Assembly (NCBI GenBank): GCA_050942745.1
Contig: JBMNNX010000090.1
Span: 1 to 22,415, forward strand
Length of the DNA: 22,415 nucleotides
Direction of reading: 5' to 3'
DNA from: UBA10939 sp050942745
Lineage (GTDB): Bacteria; Myxococcota; Myxococcia; Myxococcales; UBA5297
The notes below the pieces were generated by a model. The model ran no database searches. It was not told where the DNA came from and was given only the letters and a program-made list of their open reading frames with translations. The position numbers were made by a program, and so were the translations under genes. Shown in pieces: positions 5,700 through 13,564 of this stretch (position 1 is the first letter of the stretch; each line of letters opens with the position of its first letter).

Positions 5700-8000
5700 T
5701 CAGTCAGGCGGCGCCAGGCGCAAGCGCGGATTCTTCGCGTCATCGACCCACATCGGCTCGAACGTCGCAGTCAGGAAGAAGCCACCGCCCCGCGGCACGG
5801 CCTTCACGACCTTGCAGTCATCCACCTCGGCCGCGCTGTCGCCGACTATCTGGCATCTCCAGTTCGGCTCTGGCCGCTTCCCGCTGACCACCGTCTGCAG
5901 GAAACCTTCGTGATAGACGACCTCGGCGAGCAGCGCGCCCTTCGCCGCAGTCTCGCCGTCGGCGACCCTCGGGATGAGCAGGCCGACGCACTTCGGGACC
6001 AACGGCTGTCCGCCCTGCGAGCCGACCGGCTGGCGGCTTCGAAGCCGTTGCCTCGGCGACGCCTCCCAGCTCACGGAACCGCTCGCAGGCGCGGTGATGG
6101 AGCACATCGTCACCCGGCCTCGCTTGCCAATCTCGAACTCGGCCCACTCGCCCTCTCGCGCCGACCCCTCGCCCGCCGCCGCGGCGGGCACGATACCTGC
6201 CGGTTCAGGTTCCGGCTCCAAGTCGTCCTCATCGGGCACGTCGTCCACCTCGTCGTCCGGAGCGTCGGCCGGCGCATCGGCCGCTGCCGAGGGACCTGCG
6301 TCAACACCGGCCACGAGCGCCACGGGGGTAGCGACTTCGCGGGAGCCCGGCTTCTCGACGACCGCCTTGGCATCGCCGGACGCCTTCTCGTCGGCGGGCT
6401 CGGCAGCCGGCTTGAGAGAGAGCGTCGCCTCGCCGTCAGGCGCAGCGGTCTTTGGCGCTTGCGAGCCCGGCGCAGCCGCCAGCTCGGAGAGGCCCGCCTT
6501 ACGGCCGGCTTCGTAGCCGAAATACCAGCCACCGCCAGTGCCCACTGCCAGGCCCGCGATCACACCGAGGACCAGACCGAGCTTCGAGCCCGCCGACCGC
6601 GAGCTCTCGACTCTCGACTCTCGACCCTCGACCGGCGCCTCTCGACTCTCGACCCTCGACTCTCGACTGTCGCCGATCGCTCCCGCCTCCCAGGCAGCTT
6701 CCACCGCCGCGGGATCGGGCGCGGGCTCGCTCGAGACTTCGACCGCGCCGGCGACCTCGGGGACGGGCTGATCGGCGTGGGATCCGAGAACCACCGACTC
6801 GCGCGGCGCCTCGGCCGAAGAGCGCGCCTTTTCGCTCTCGATCAGCGCCTTGGGCTCGACGTCGAAGAGACCCTCGACATCGAGTCTGGGCGCGGCTTGT
6901 GCGACCGGCGGCGGCAACTGCGCCTGGGGCGAGACGCCCGGTTCATCGACGTCGATCTCGATCGCCTCTTCGGCCACCCGCTCATCGGCCGCCGGCGACT
7001 CCGTCTGCGCCTCGGCCCGGCTCTCCTGCCGAGCCCAGGCCGCGACAACACTCTCCGTAGTTGACCGCGCCGCGGCTGCGCGCGGCTGCGGCGAATCCAC
7101 AGGCAGCTCGGGCTCGGCGTCGAACAGCAGCTCGACGAGCGGCGCGTCGAAGGGATCTCCGACCGATGGCCGGGAGGCGTCGGCGGCTCTCGCCGGGCTC
7201 AAGCGCTGCCGGACCTGCGCCAGCATCTCCTGCGCCTCGAGGTTGTCGGGATCCTGGTGCAGCATCGCCTCGAAGTACCCGGCCGCCTCGGCGTAGCGCC
7301 CCTGCCGGTTCATGCGCAGGCCGGCCTGGAAGAGCACGCGCAGGCTCTCGTCCCACTGCTCGCGCGGCGGGTGCCGCTCGAGAGACGCCGCCATGGCGCC
7401 CTCGGGGGCGAGGAAGCCATAGCGCCGCAACTGGCGGATGAACTGCCCCAGGCTCTCGAGGTTGACCGGAATGCCGAGGCGCCGGCCCGACTCGACGACC
7501 TCGGCCAGCGTGCGAGTCCCGTCGAGCATGCGCGCGAGCGAGAGCTCGAAGTCATAGAGCGTGAAGCTCCGGTTCGCCGCCGGGTCGGTGACCTCGACGA
7601 GCATCTCGGACTTGCGCACGTGCTGCAGATCGCGGCGAAACAGCGGGACCTTGTCCTCGCCGCGAGGAGGCGCCTCCGGCTCGACGGTCAGCTCGAAGCC
7701 GCCGTCTCCGCCCTCCTCGTCCGCGGCCGTGTCGGAGCCGCCCCCGGCGACTGCCGCGGCGACGGGCGACGGAGGCTTGCTCGACGGCGCCTGGATCAAC
7801 AGGCCGAGCCTGCCGAGCTTCTTCACCAGCGGTCCGTAGCCTGGCTCGCGCGCGTCGATGCCGCCCGCGGTCGCCCGCGCGAGCAGCTCCACCTCCGGAG
7901 CGGAGAGATCCAGCGCGTCGCCCGTGCGCTTGTGCACCACGCGCCCGCCCGAATCCGTCGTCTCGACCTGAAAGCCTTCCTTGAGTACGAAGAGCGCCAT
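5700..8000 (-). CDS. Membrane-anchored TPR protein with PqqD-like and lipoyl-like domains
   Basis: 766 residues from the ATG at 8000 (GGGAG just upstream). An in-frame extension to 8099 lacks a start signal and is not used. Modules in order: a small winged-helix/PqqD-like domain (1-70); an acidic low-complexity linker; a second PqqD-like domain (about 115-200, containing LFRRDLQHVR, FTLYDFELSLARMLDGTRTLAEV and a closing RQLRRYGFL); a TPR-like helical pair (217-265, GRYAEAAGYFEAMLHQDPDN); a long acidic/Pro/Ala linker with a heptamer-encoded segment (442-465); one membrane helix (about 470-495); and a C-terminal domain from about 630. The last has SITAPASGSV and VADGETAAKGALLAEV, which resemble the halves of a biotinyl/lipoyl hammerhead. 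The C-terminus is probably periplasmic. Domain calls are from pattern resemblance. The function is unknown; a scaffold or adaptor role in secretion or peptide handling is conceivable. Confidence 0.8.
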   Translation of the reverse strand: MALFVLKEGFQVETTDSGGRVVHKRTGDALDLSAPEVELLARATAGGIDAREPGYGPLVKKLGRLGLLIQAPSSKPPSPVAAAVAGGGSDTAADEEGGDGGFELTVEPEAPPRGEDKVPLFRRDLQHVRKSEMLVEVTDPAANRSFTLYDFELSLARMLDGTRTLAEVVESGRRLGIPVNLESLGQFIRQLRRYGFLAPEGAMAASLERHPPREQWDESLRVLFQAGLRMNRQGRYAEAAGYFEAMLHQDPDNLEAQEMLAQVRQRLSPARAADASRPSVGDPFDAPLVELLFDAEPELPVDSPQPRAAAARSTTESVVAAWARQESRAEAQTESPAADERVAEEAIEIDVDEPGVSPQAQLPPPVAQAAPRLDVEGLFDVEPKALIESEKARSSAEAPRESVVLGSHADQPVPEVAGAVEVSSEPAPDPAAVEAAWEAGAIGDSRESRVESREAPVEGRESRVESSRSAGSKLGLVLGVIAGLAVGTGGGWYFGYEAGRKAGLSELAAAPGSQAPKTAAPDGEATLSLKPAAEPADEKASGDAKAVVEKPGSREVATPVALVAGVDAGPSAAADAPADAPDDEVDDVPDEDDLEPEPEPAGIVPAAAAGEGSAREGEWAEFEIGKRGRVTMCSITAPASGSVSWEASPRQRLRSRQPVGSQGGQPLVPKCVGLLIPRVADGETAAKGALLAEVVYHEGFLQTVVSGKRPEPNWRCQIVGDSAAEVDDCKVVKAVPRGGGFFLTATFEPMWVDDAKNPRLRLAPPD
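6604..6673 (-). repeat. Heptamer tandem repeat (copy 2), inside a coding region
   Basis: Ten 7-bp units read on the + strand: CTCTCGA x3, CCCTCGA, CCGGCGC, CTCTCGA x2, CCCTCGA, CTCTCGA, CTGTCGC. It sits in frame in the membrane TPR gene and encodes the Arg/Glu/Ser segment DSRESRVESRE...RESRVESS just before the membrane helix. Sense-strand entry is GGCGACAGTCGAG, as in the other two copies. Confidence 0.85.
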
Positions 8001-8076
8001 CGGTCTCCCAACGAGATCGCGGCAGGCCCGAGTATCCCCGAAGCTGCCCGGTAGCCGGCGTTGATGGTAGCGCCCT

Positions 8077-8092
8077 TGTCCAGTGCTGGACA
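8077..8092 (-). promoter_or_regulatory. Perfect 16-bp dyad, candidate operator
   Basis: TGTCCAGTGCTGGACA has 7-bp perfect half-sites around a TG centre. It lies 77 bp upstream of the membrane TPR gene. A minus-strand TTGACG (8110-8105) precedes it by 12 bp, which would put the dyad over the -10 region, the classic position for a repressor site. A good -10 hexamer is not evident. Confidence 0.45.
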
Positions 8093-8369
8093 GGACCAAG
8101 CGGGCGTCAACACTCCTGGTGCGGGACGACGTCCCCGACTTTCCGCGCCCGGTGAGAGGCAGGGCGTCTTGGAGCGCCGAGAGGACCGACCCGCGTCAGC
8201 GAGAGCGATGTCGAGCCGAGTGAGCCTGGCGAACGGGAACGAGCGGTTGCGCAAGCGCCTCTCTGCGCCTGGGGGAATCTCGACCGCTGCTCCGCGGATT
8301 GGCCGAAGCCCGACCTGCGCGCGATCGGTCGGATGTTGTCGCAGGAAGCAGCCGCCGCCTCTCGGGCCT

Positions 8370-8396
8370 GCCAGGCCTTCGCTCGAGCGGCCTGGC
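8370..8396 (-). terminator. Hairpin after the TPR gene, possible terminator
   Basis: GCCAGGCC and GGCCTGGC arms (8 bp, perfect) flank an 11-base loop that itself contains GCTCGAGC. The hairpin lies 22 bp past the stop of the minus-strand TPR gene. There is no T-run, so it may instead be a REP-type element or a processing stop. Confidence 0.35.
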
Positions 8397-8418
8397 GAGC
8401 GCTCGAATGACCTTTCGA

Positions 8419-9894
8419 TCAGGCTTTTTCCTGCCGACGCAGGCGAGCCCTCAGCTCGCTGATGGCCTCGTCGATCACCTTTCCGAGCAGCTTGCGCTCC
8501 TCGTCCGACGGCTCGCGGCTGAGGCCGACCTGGATGCTGCTGAAGCCGGCGGACGGATCCATGCGGATAGAGGCGAGGAGCCCTTCCGGCAGCTTCGGTC
8601 GCACGAGGTCCTCGAGCGCCTTGGCGAGCGCGTTGCCCCTCTCGCCGCAGCCGCACGCGGCACCGCGCGCGAGCGCCTCGAGGTGAATGCGCGCGACGGC
8701 CACGTCCGGATGCCCGGCTGGCAGAGCCTCGAGCGCCCGCTCGAGCATCGGGCGGGCCTCGTCGCCTCGCTTCTGGTGCTGCAGGAAGATGCCGCGCGCG
8801 ACCAGCGTGACTCCGAGCTGCAGCTTGTCCCCGGCCCGCTCGGCGCTCGCGAGCGCATCGACGAGCAGCCTGTCGGCCTCGGCCGGCTGTTCATGCCGGC
8901 CGAAGAAGAGCCCGGCGTTTCGCAGCACCAGCGCGCGGACCGCCTCGTCGCCGAGCGCCTCGGCCCGTCCGACCGCGTCGCGGTAGGCCTGCTCGGCGCC
9001 CTGGGCATCGCCGGCCTCGTCGCGGGCCAGCGCAAGCCCGAGCCTCGCCCGCAAGACCTCCCGATCATCGCCCGCCTGCTCGAAGTGGCTCGCCAGCCAC
9101 CCGATGGCCTCGAGCCGCGCCTGGTGGTCGCGCGCCCGGCGGGCGACTTCGGCCTTGGCGGCGACGACCTGGGGCAGCATCGGCCGCAACGCCTCCTCGT
9201 CCTCGAGCCGCTCGCGCAGCTCCTGGAGCACGATGAGCGCCGGGGGCGGCGGGTCGCGCTCCGCCCGGTCGAGGCACATCGCGACGAGCTCGGCCTGAAG
9301 CTGCGGCGAGAGCGCGTCGAGGTGCTCGAGCAGCGGGCGCTCGTCGCCATACCGCGCCGCCCGAATCGCCGCGCGCAACGCCAGGGCCACGACCACGCGG
9401 CCGCTGTGCGCGTGCCACAGCACGCCCGCGGCCTCCTCTATCAGCTCCTCGGCCCGCTCGAGCTCGCCCTGCCAGAAGAGCACGTCGGCGAGCGAGACCT
9501 GGCCGACGGCGTAGCCCTCGGTCCCCTCGCCCCACACCTCGGCGCGCCCGCGCAGGTTCTCCTCGAGCACGCTTCGGGCCTCTCCGAGCCGACCGAGCCG
9601 CTGAAGCACCTCGCCGAGGTTGCCCTGGTAGTTGAGCTGCGCCCTGCGCGCCTGCGAGGTGTGCGTAGGGATCTCGGCCGCCTGCTTCATCAGATCCGCG
9701 GCCCGCCCGAAGTCCCCCAGCGCCAGCATCACGTGGGCAAGCTCGAACAGCGCCTCGGCGTGCTCTGCGCTGTCGGCGCCAAAGCGCTCGGCAGCCTCCC
9801 GCGCCGCGTCGGTGAGGAGCGCTTCGGCCTCCCTGGGCTTGTGCGCACGCAGCAGATCGAAAGCCTGGTCGAGTCGGTTCATGGCGGCGCGCAT
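8419..9894 (-). CDS. Tetratricopeptide-repeat protein
   Basis: 491 residues, almost wholly helical, with TPR-type pairs from about residue 5 to 400. Examples are KPREAEALLTDAAREA, LALGDFGRAADLMKQAAEI, RLGRLGEARSVLEENL, WQGELERAEELIEEAA, GDAQGAEQAYRDAVGRAEALGD and KRGDEARPMLERALEALPAGHPD. The spacing fits the 42-residue kinesin-light-chain-type TPR (TPR_10/12) in the N-terminal part. There is no signal peptide, so it is probably cytoplasmic. The C-terminus (after an ACGCGER segment with two cysteines) is a separate helical region of about 80 residues. Starts at 9894 or at the internal ATG at 9882; neither has a good Shine-Dalgarno. TPR proteins act as protein-binding scaffolds; no specific partner can be named. 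Same strand as the PqqD/TPR gene but separated by 418 bp. Confidence 0.85.
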   Translation of the reverse strand: MRAAMNRLDQAFDLLRAHKPREAEALLTDAAREAAERFGADSAEHAEALFELAHVMLALGDFGRAADLMKQAAEIPTHTSQARRAQLNYQGNLGEVLQRLGRLGEARSVLEENLRGRAEVWGEGTEGYAVGQVSLADVLFWQGELERAEELIEEAAGVLWHAHSGRVVVALALRAAIRAARYGDERPLLEHLDALSPQLQAELVAMCLDRAERDPPPPALIVLQELRERLEDEEALRPMLPQVVAAKAEVARRARDHQARLEAIGWLASHFEQAGDDREVLRARLGLALARDEAGDAQGAEQAYRDAVGRAEALGDEAVRALVLRNAGLFFGRHEQPAEADRLLVDALASAERAGDKLQLGVTLVARGIFLQHQKRGDEARPMLERALEALPAGHPDVAVARIHLEALARGAACGCGERGNALAKALEDLVRPKLPEGLLASIRMDPSAGFSSIQVGLSREPSDEERKLLGKVIDEAISELRARLRRQEKA

Positions 9895-10206
9895 GTTGGA
9901 CCATCAACACGTGCGCGGTCCATCAATTGCCGGAGCCGGGGCGCGGCGCTTGCCAGCCTCCTCGTCACCAGGGCGAAAGGCCAGCCAGAAGGCCGCGGCG
10001 CTCGCGAAGGGCTCGCGCGGCCAAACGCTGGAGGCATGGCGTCCGCCCGGCGCCGATTTCGCCCCGCGCATCGCCAAATTTCGCCAGTTGTCATTCGCCC
10101 GAAAGCTCACCACGCGAGGCTTGGCGAAAGGCCAGCCCCCGACGAAGGTAGGCGCCCATTCGCAGGGCCGAGCGGCCGGCGGGCGCGGCCGGAACGGGTG
10201 GCAAAG
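9895..10206. promoter_or_regulatory. Divergent promoter region with a repeated TTTCGCC/GGCGAAA motif
   Basis: This 312-bp gap separates the TPR gene (-) from the sensor kinase (+). It contains a 15-bp direct repeat GGCGAAAGGCCAGCC at 9972-9986 and 10123-10137, and two TTTCGCC on the + strand at 10057-10063 and 10079-10085, 22 bp apart. That makes four copies of the same 7-mer in both orientations. The 10070-10110 part is the least GC-rich. I see no clear -35/-10 pair. Confidence 0.45.
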
Positions 10207-12957
10207 ATGCAGGACGAGCAAAAGTCGAGAGAGCAGCTCCTCGCCGAGCTCGCCGCGGCCCGGCGCCGAATCGACGAGCTCGAGGCGACGCGGGCTTCGC
10301 GGCCAGCCGACCAGCCGTCCTCGGCCACGACCGAGGAGAAGCTGCAAAGGGTGATCGCCGATGCGCCGGCCGCGTTTGCCGCCTTCGACGCGCAGATGCG
10401 CTACCTCGTCGCGAACAAGCGCTGGCACGAAGAGTACGGGCTTACCGGTCGCGACATCATCGGCCGCAGCCACTACGAGGTCTTTCCGGAGATTCCCGAG
10501 CGCTGGAAGGAGATCCATCGGCGCGTGCTCGCCGGCAGCACCGAGCAGAGCTACGACGATCGCTTCGACCGCGCCGACGGATCGGTGCAGTGGCTGCGCT
10601 GGAAGCTCTGGCCCTGGCGGCTGCCCTCCGGGGAGATAGGCGGAATCGCCATGCTCACGGAGGACATCACCGTCCAGAAGCGCGCGCAGCTCGCGCTCGA
10701 GGAGAGCCGCCGGGCTCTCGAGGAGGCCGAGAAGCGCTACCGCGTCGTCGCCGACTGGACCTACGACATGGAGCTGTGGATCGCGCCCGACGGGGCGCTG
10801 CGCTACATGAGCCCCTCGACCGAGCGCGTCACCGGTTGGACGCCCCAGGACTTCGGCGACGACGGCATCGACCTTGTCCGCCTCGCTCACCCCGAGGATC
10901 GCGACCTCGTTCGCGAGCACTGCCGCAGGGCGGCCTCCGGAGAGCCTTCCGCCTACGCCGAATGGCGGATCATCCGCCGCGACGGCCGCGCGGCCTGGGT
11001 ATCTGCCTCCTGGCAGCCCGTGAGGATTGGCGAGGAGTACCTTGGCGTGCGGATGAGCATCCGGGACATCACCGCGCGCAAAGAGGCCGAGGCCGCTCTG
11101 GAGCGCAGTGAGGAGCAGTATCGGGGCATCTTCGAGAACTCGAGCCTCGGCATCTTCCAATCGACCCTCGACGGGCGCTTCCTCACCGTGAACCGGGCCA
11201 TGGCCAAGATGCTGGGCTTCGGCTCGCCGGACGAGGCGCTCGCCGGCGTGGCTTGCAGTTGGGACCTCTATGGCCTGTCTAACGTCCGGGAGCGGCTGCT
11301 CGAACAGCTGAAAGCATCCTCGGGCACTATCGCTATCGAGGGCCCCGTGAGCCGCCCGGATGGCAAGCCGCTCTTCGCGAAGCTGACGGCCCGCGGGGTG
11401 CGCGACGAGGCGGGCGACGTGAAGTACCTCGAAGGCTTCCTCGAAGACATCACCGAACGAAAGCGCGCCGAGGAGGCGCTCCGCGAGAACGAGCAGCGGC
11501 TCTCGCTGATCGTCGCCAAGTCGCCCGACGTCATCTCGCTGCAGGATCGCGACCTGCGCTACCAGTGGATCACCAACGCGCCCGGGCCGACCGCCGAGCG
11601 CATCCTCGGCCATACGGACGAAGAGATCCTTGCCGGCGAGACCGCACAAGCGGTGATCGCCGCGAAGCGGCGGGTGCTCAGCACCGGCGAGTCTGCCCGT
11701 CTGGAGATGGCCTCGATAATGGAAGGCAAGCAGTACTTCTTCGACGTGGCGCTCGAGCCCTGGCGCGATTCGGAAGGGAGAATCGTCGGCATCTTCGGCT
11801 ACTCGCGGGACATCACCGAGCGCAAGCGCACCGAGCAGGCCCTGCGCGAGAGCCAGGAGCGTCGCTTCCGCGAGCTGATGGAGGCGAGCAGCGACCTGAT
11901 CTGGGAGATCGACCCCGAGGCCCGCTACACCTACGTCAGCCCGCGAGCGCTCGACCTGCTCGGCTACACGCCCTCGGAGCTTATCGGCAGATCGTTCTTC
12001 GAGCTGATGCCCGAGGCGGAAGCCCGGCGCGCCGCGGAGCAGTTCCGCGCCTACGCCGAGCAGCGCCAGCCCTTCAAGTCCTTCGAGAACGAGCAGCGCC
12101 GCAAGAACGGCTCCCTGCTGGTGCTCGAGAGCAGCGGCGTGCCCTTCTACGACGAGGAGCAGCAGTTCCGCGGCTACCGCGGCATCGCGCGCGACGTCAC
12201 CGAGCGCAGGCAGGTCGATCGCTTCCGCGAGGAGTACGTCTCGCTCGTCTCGCACGATCTGCGCTCGCCGCTGTCGGTCATCGTCGGCCAGGCGGGCTCG
12301 CTGCAGAAGACGCTGGCGAAGAAGGGATTGGAGCGCGAGGCCGCCGCGACCGTGGCGATGCTGCGCAACGCGCGCCGGATGACCCGCATGCTCGACGAGC
12401 TCGCCGACTCGGTGCGCCTCGAGAGCGGACGGATGCAGATGCGCAAGCAGCCGACGGATCTCCTCGCCTTCGCCCGCGACTTCACGACCCGGGTCTTCGG
12501 CACCACCGAGGAGCGCGAGCGCATCGAGCTGCGCTTCGAGAGCGCGCTGCCTCCCATCAGCCTCGACGCCGACCGCATCGAGCGGGTGCTCGCCAACTTC
12601 ATCTCCAACGCGCTCAAGTACTCGGCGCCAGACCGCCCGGTGCGCGTTCGTATCGAGAGACGAGGAGACGAGGCGGTCGTCTCGGTGTCCGACGAAGGCC
12701 CGGGCATCGCGCCCGGCGAGCTCGCCCGAATCTTCGAGCGCTTCTATCGTTCGCCCACCTCCCAGCAGCGGGCCGAAGGGTTGGGCCTTGGCCTCTACAT
12801 CTCCCGGCTCATCGTCGAGGCGCACGGAGGGCGGGTCTGGGCCGAGAGCGAGCTCGGGAAGGGCAGCACCTTCTGCTTCTCGCTGCCCATCGGCGCAGAG
12901 GAGACCGCTGCGAAGGCGGGCGAGCAGCCGGGCGTCGAGCCGGCGCACCCTGCCTAG
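10207..12957 (+). CDS. Multi-PAS sensor histidine kinase
   Basis: 916 residues from the ATG at 10207; an in-frame GTG at 10198 is an alternative. A short coiled-coil-like N-terminus (SREQLLAELAAARRRIDELEA) is followed by five PAS/PAC units at about 40-160, 175-295, 301-420, 429-543 and 552-670. Each ends in a DIT(E/A)RK-type PAC motif. Then comes HisKA with VSHDLRSPLS (His683) and HATPase_c with the N box NFISNALKYS (about 797), G1 DEGPGIAPGE (829), F box IFERFYRS and G2 GLGLGLYIS (about 860). There is no transmembrane segment and no receiver domain, so it should be a cytoplasmic sensor that phosphorylates a separate response regulator; none is encoded nearby. The PAS ligands cannot be read from sequence. 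The frame stays open upstream to 8299, but that part is antisense to the TPR gene and is not coding. Confidence 0.95.
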   Translation: MQDEQKSREQLLAELAAARRRIDELEATRASRPADQPSSATTEEKLQRVIADAPAAFAAFDAQMRYLVANKRWHEEYGLTGRDIIGRSHYEVFPEIPERWKEIHRRVLAGSTEQSYDDRFDRADGSVQWLRWKLWPWRLPSGEIGGIAMLTEDITVQKRAQLALEESRRALEEAEKRYRVVADWTYDMELWIAPDGALRYMSPSTERVTGWTPQDFGDDGIDLVRLAHPEDRDLVREHCRRAASGEPSAYAEWRIIRRDGRAAWVSASWQPVRIGEEYLGVRMSIRDITARKEAEAALERSEEQYRGIFENSSLGIFQSTLDGRFLTVNRAMAKMLGFGSPDEALAGVACSWDLYGLSNVRERLLEQLKASSGTIAIEGPVSRPDGKPLFAKLTARGVRDEAGDVKYLEGFLEDITERKRAEEALRENEQRLSLIVAKSPDVISLQDRDLRYQWITNAPGPTAERILGHTDEEILAGETAQAVIAAKRRVLSTGESARLEMASIMEGKQYFFDVALEPWRDSEGRIVGIFGYSRDITERKRTEQALRESQERRFRELMEASSDLIWEIDPEARYTYVSPRALDLLGYTPSELIGRSFFELMPEAEARRAAEQFRAYAEQRQPFKSFENEQRRKNGSLLVLESSGVPFYDEEQQFRGYRGIARDVTERRQVDRFREEYVSLVSHDLRSPLSVIVGQAGSLQKTLAKKGLEREAAATVAMLRNARRMTRMLDELADSVRLESGRMQMRKQPTDLLAFARDFTTRVFGTTEERERIELRFESALPPISLDADRIERVLANFISNALKYSAPDRPVRVRIERRGDEAVVSVSDEGPGIAPGELARIFERFYRSPTSQQRAEGLGLGLYISRLIVEAHGGRVWAESELGKGSTFCFSLPIGAEETAAKAGEQPGVEPAHPA

Positions 12958-13024
12958 CGGGCGCCAACGCGAGCTTGTGCTAGAAGAACGCGCCCGCTCA
13001 TTCCCGGGGCACGAAAGGCGAGCG

Positions 13025-13339
13025 ATGGCGCGACGAAACGGCGAGCGACGGCAGGGACAATCCTCGATGACCGACTGGGAGAACGAGCGCACCCTCGCCG
13101 CGGCCGAGATGGGGAACGAGGCGGGCTTCGAGGAGGCGGGCGACACGCGCTGCATCTGCGGCTCGGACGAGTTTCTCCTCGAGGCCTATCTGCAGGTAGT
13201 GGACGGCAAGCCGGTCCCGCAGCCGGTCGAAGTCGAGACGCTCACCTGCCCGCAATGCGGCCGCGAGTTCGAGGCTATCGCGACCGAGGACGGGCGAATC
13301 CTCCGCGGCGACTTCCTCGGGCAGGTCGAGCTCGACTGA
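13025..13339 (+). CDS. Small zinc-ribbon-like protein
   Basis: 104 residues from the ATG at 13025 (AAAGGCG upstream); an ATG at 13067 preceded by AGGGACA would give 90 residues beginning MTDWENERTL. The body contains a CICGSDEF pair and, about 30 residues later, CPQCGREFEAI, together a plausible four-cysteine zinc ribbon. The sequence is acidic outside the first basic stretch. It lies 67 bp after the kinase and may be cotranscribed with it. No family name is assigned; small proteins of this type are often cytoplasmic and of unknown role. Confidence 0.75.
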   Translation: MARRNGERRQGQSSMTDWENERTLAAAEMGNEAGFEEAGDTRCICGSDEFLLEAYLQVVDGKPVPQPVEVETLTCPQCGREFEAIATEDGRILRGDFLGQVELD

Positions 13340-13439
13340 CCGGGCGAGGCCGATAGCGGTCTCGCGCTGTGGCCGTGTTGGCGCTAACAAGACCAGCCGC
13401 CGCACCCCTCGCATCGGCCGCGCCGCCTCTCGATTCCTC

Positions 13440-13466
13440 GACGGGCACACTGCCGCGCGTCCGTAC
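13440..13466 (-). repeat. REP-like 27-bp hairpin module, copy C (decayed)
   Basis: Reads GACGGGCACACTGCCGCGCG then TCCGTAC on the + strand. It is closest to the copy at 2099-2125, with several changes that weaken the hairpin. It is followed by CGATGTTCGTG, similar to CGACGTTCGCG near 2087, which shows that the homology extends past the module. Confidence 0.6.
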
Positions 13467-13522
13467 CGATGTTCGTGTGACGCCCGTGTCGACGCCCGGG
13501 TAGACGGTCGTGCCGGCGCGGG

Positions 13523-13549
13523 GTCGGGCGCATCGCCATGCGCCCCTAC
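13523..13549 (-). repeat. REP-like 27-bp hairpin module, copy D
   Basis: Reads GTCGGGCGCATCGCCATGCG then CCCCTAC on the + strand; GGGCGCAT pairs with ATGCGCCC around CGCC. On the minus strand it follows the heptamer array of the adjacent gene, as copy A follows the array in dacB. The 257-bp gap 13340-13596 is mostly this composite repeat and holds no gene. Confidence 0.7.
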
Positions 13550-13564
13550 CTACCCGGATTCGAG

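Larger units (their letters stand above)
8001..8418. other. Promoter region of the membrane TPR gene; no gene
   Basis: This 418-bp gap between two minus-strand genes has no convincing coding frame. It contains a perfect dyad (8077-8092) 77 bp before the start codon at 8000, a TTGACG on the minus strand (8110-8105) that could serve as a -35 hexamer, and a hairpin (8370-8396) just after the upstream TPR gene. The middle part (about 8120-8360) shows nothing I can interpret. Confidence 0.5.

Noticed and set aside
5106..7064. Plus-strand frame of 652 codons
   Set aside because: It runs through the hairpin-rich intergenic DNA and then antisense to the membrane TPR gene; composition is Arg-rich without motifs.
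8299..10206. A 636-codon N-terminal extension of the sensor kinase
   Set aside because: It is exactly antisense to the TPR gene and has no domain; PAS homology begins after 10207, where an ATG is available.
12788..13024. Upstream part of the zinc-ribbon frame
   Set aside because: It overlaps the HATPase end of the kinase in another frame; ATG codons at 13025 or 13067 give the plausible protein.
9904..13155. Very long minus-strand frame opposite the kinase
   Set aside because: It mirrors the codon bias of the kinase gene; its translation (Leu/Arg/Glu-rich, no motif) has no domain.
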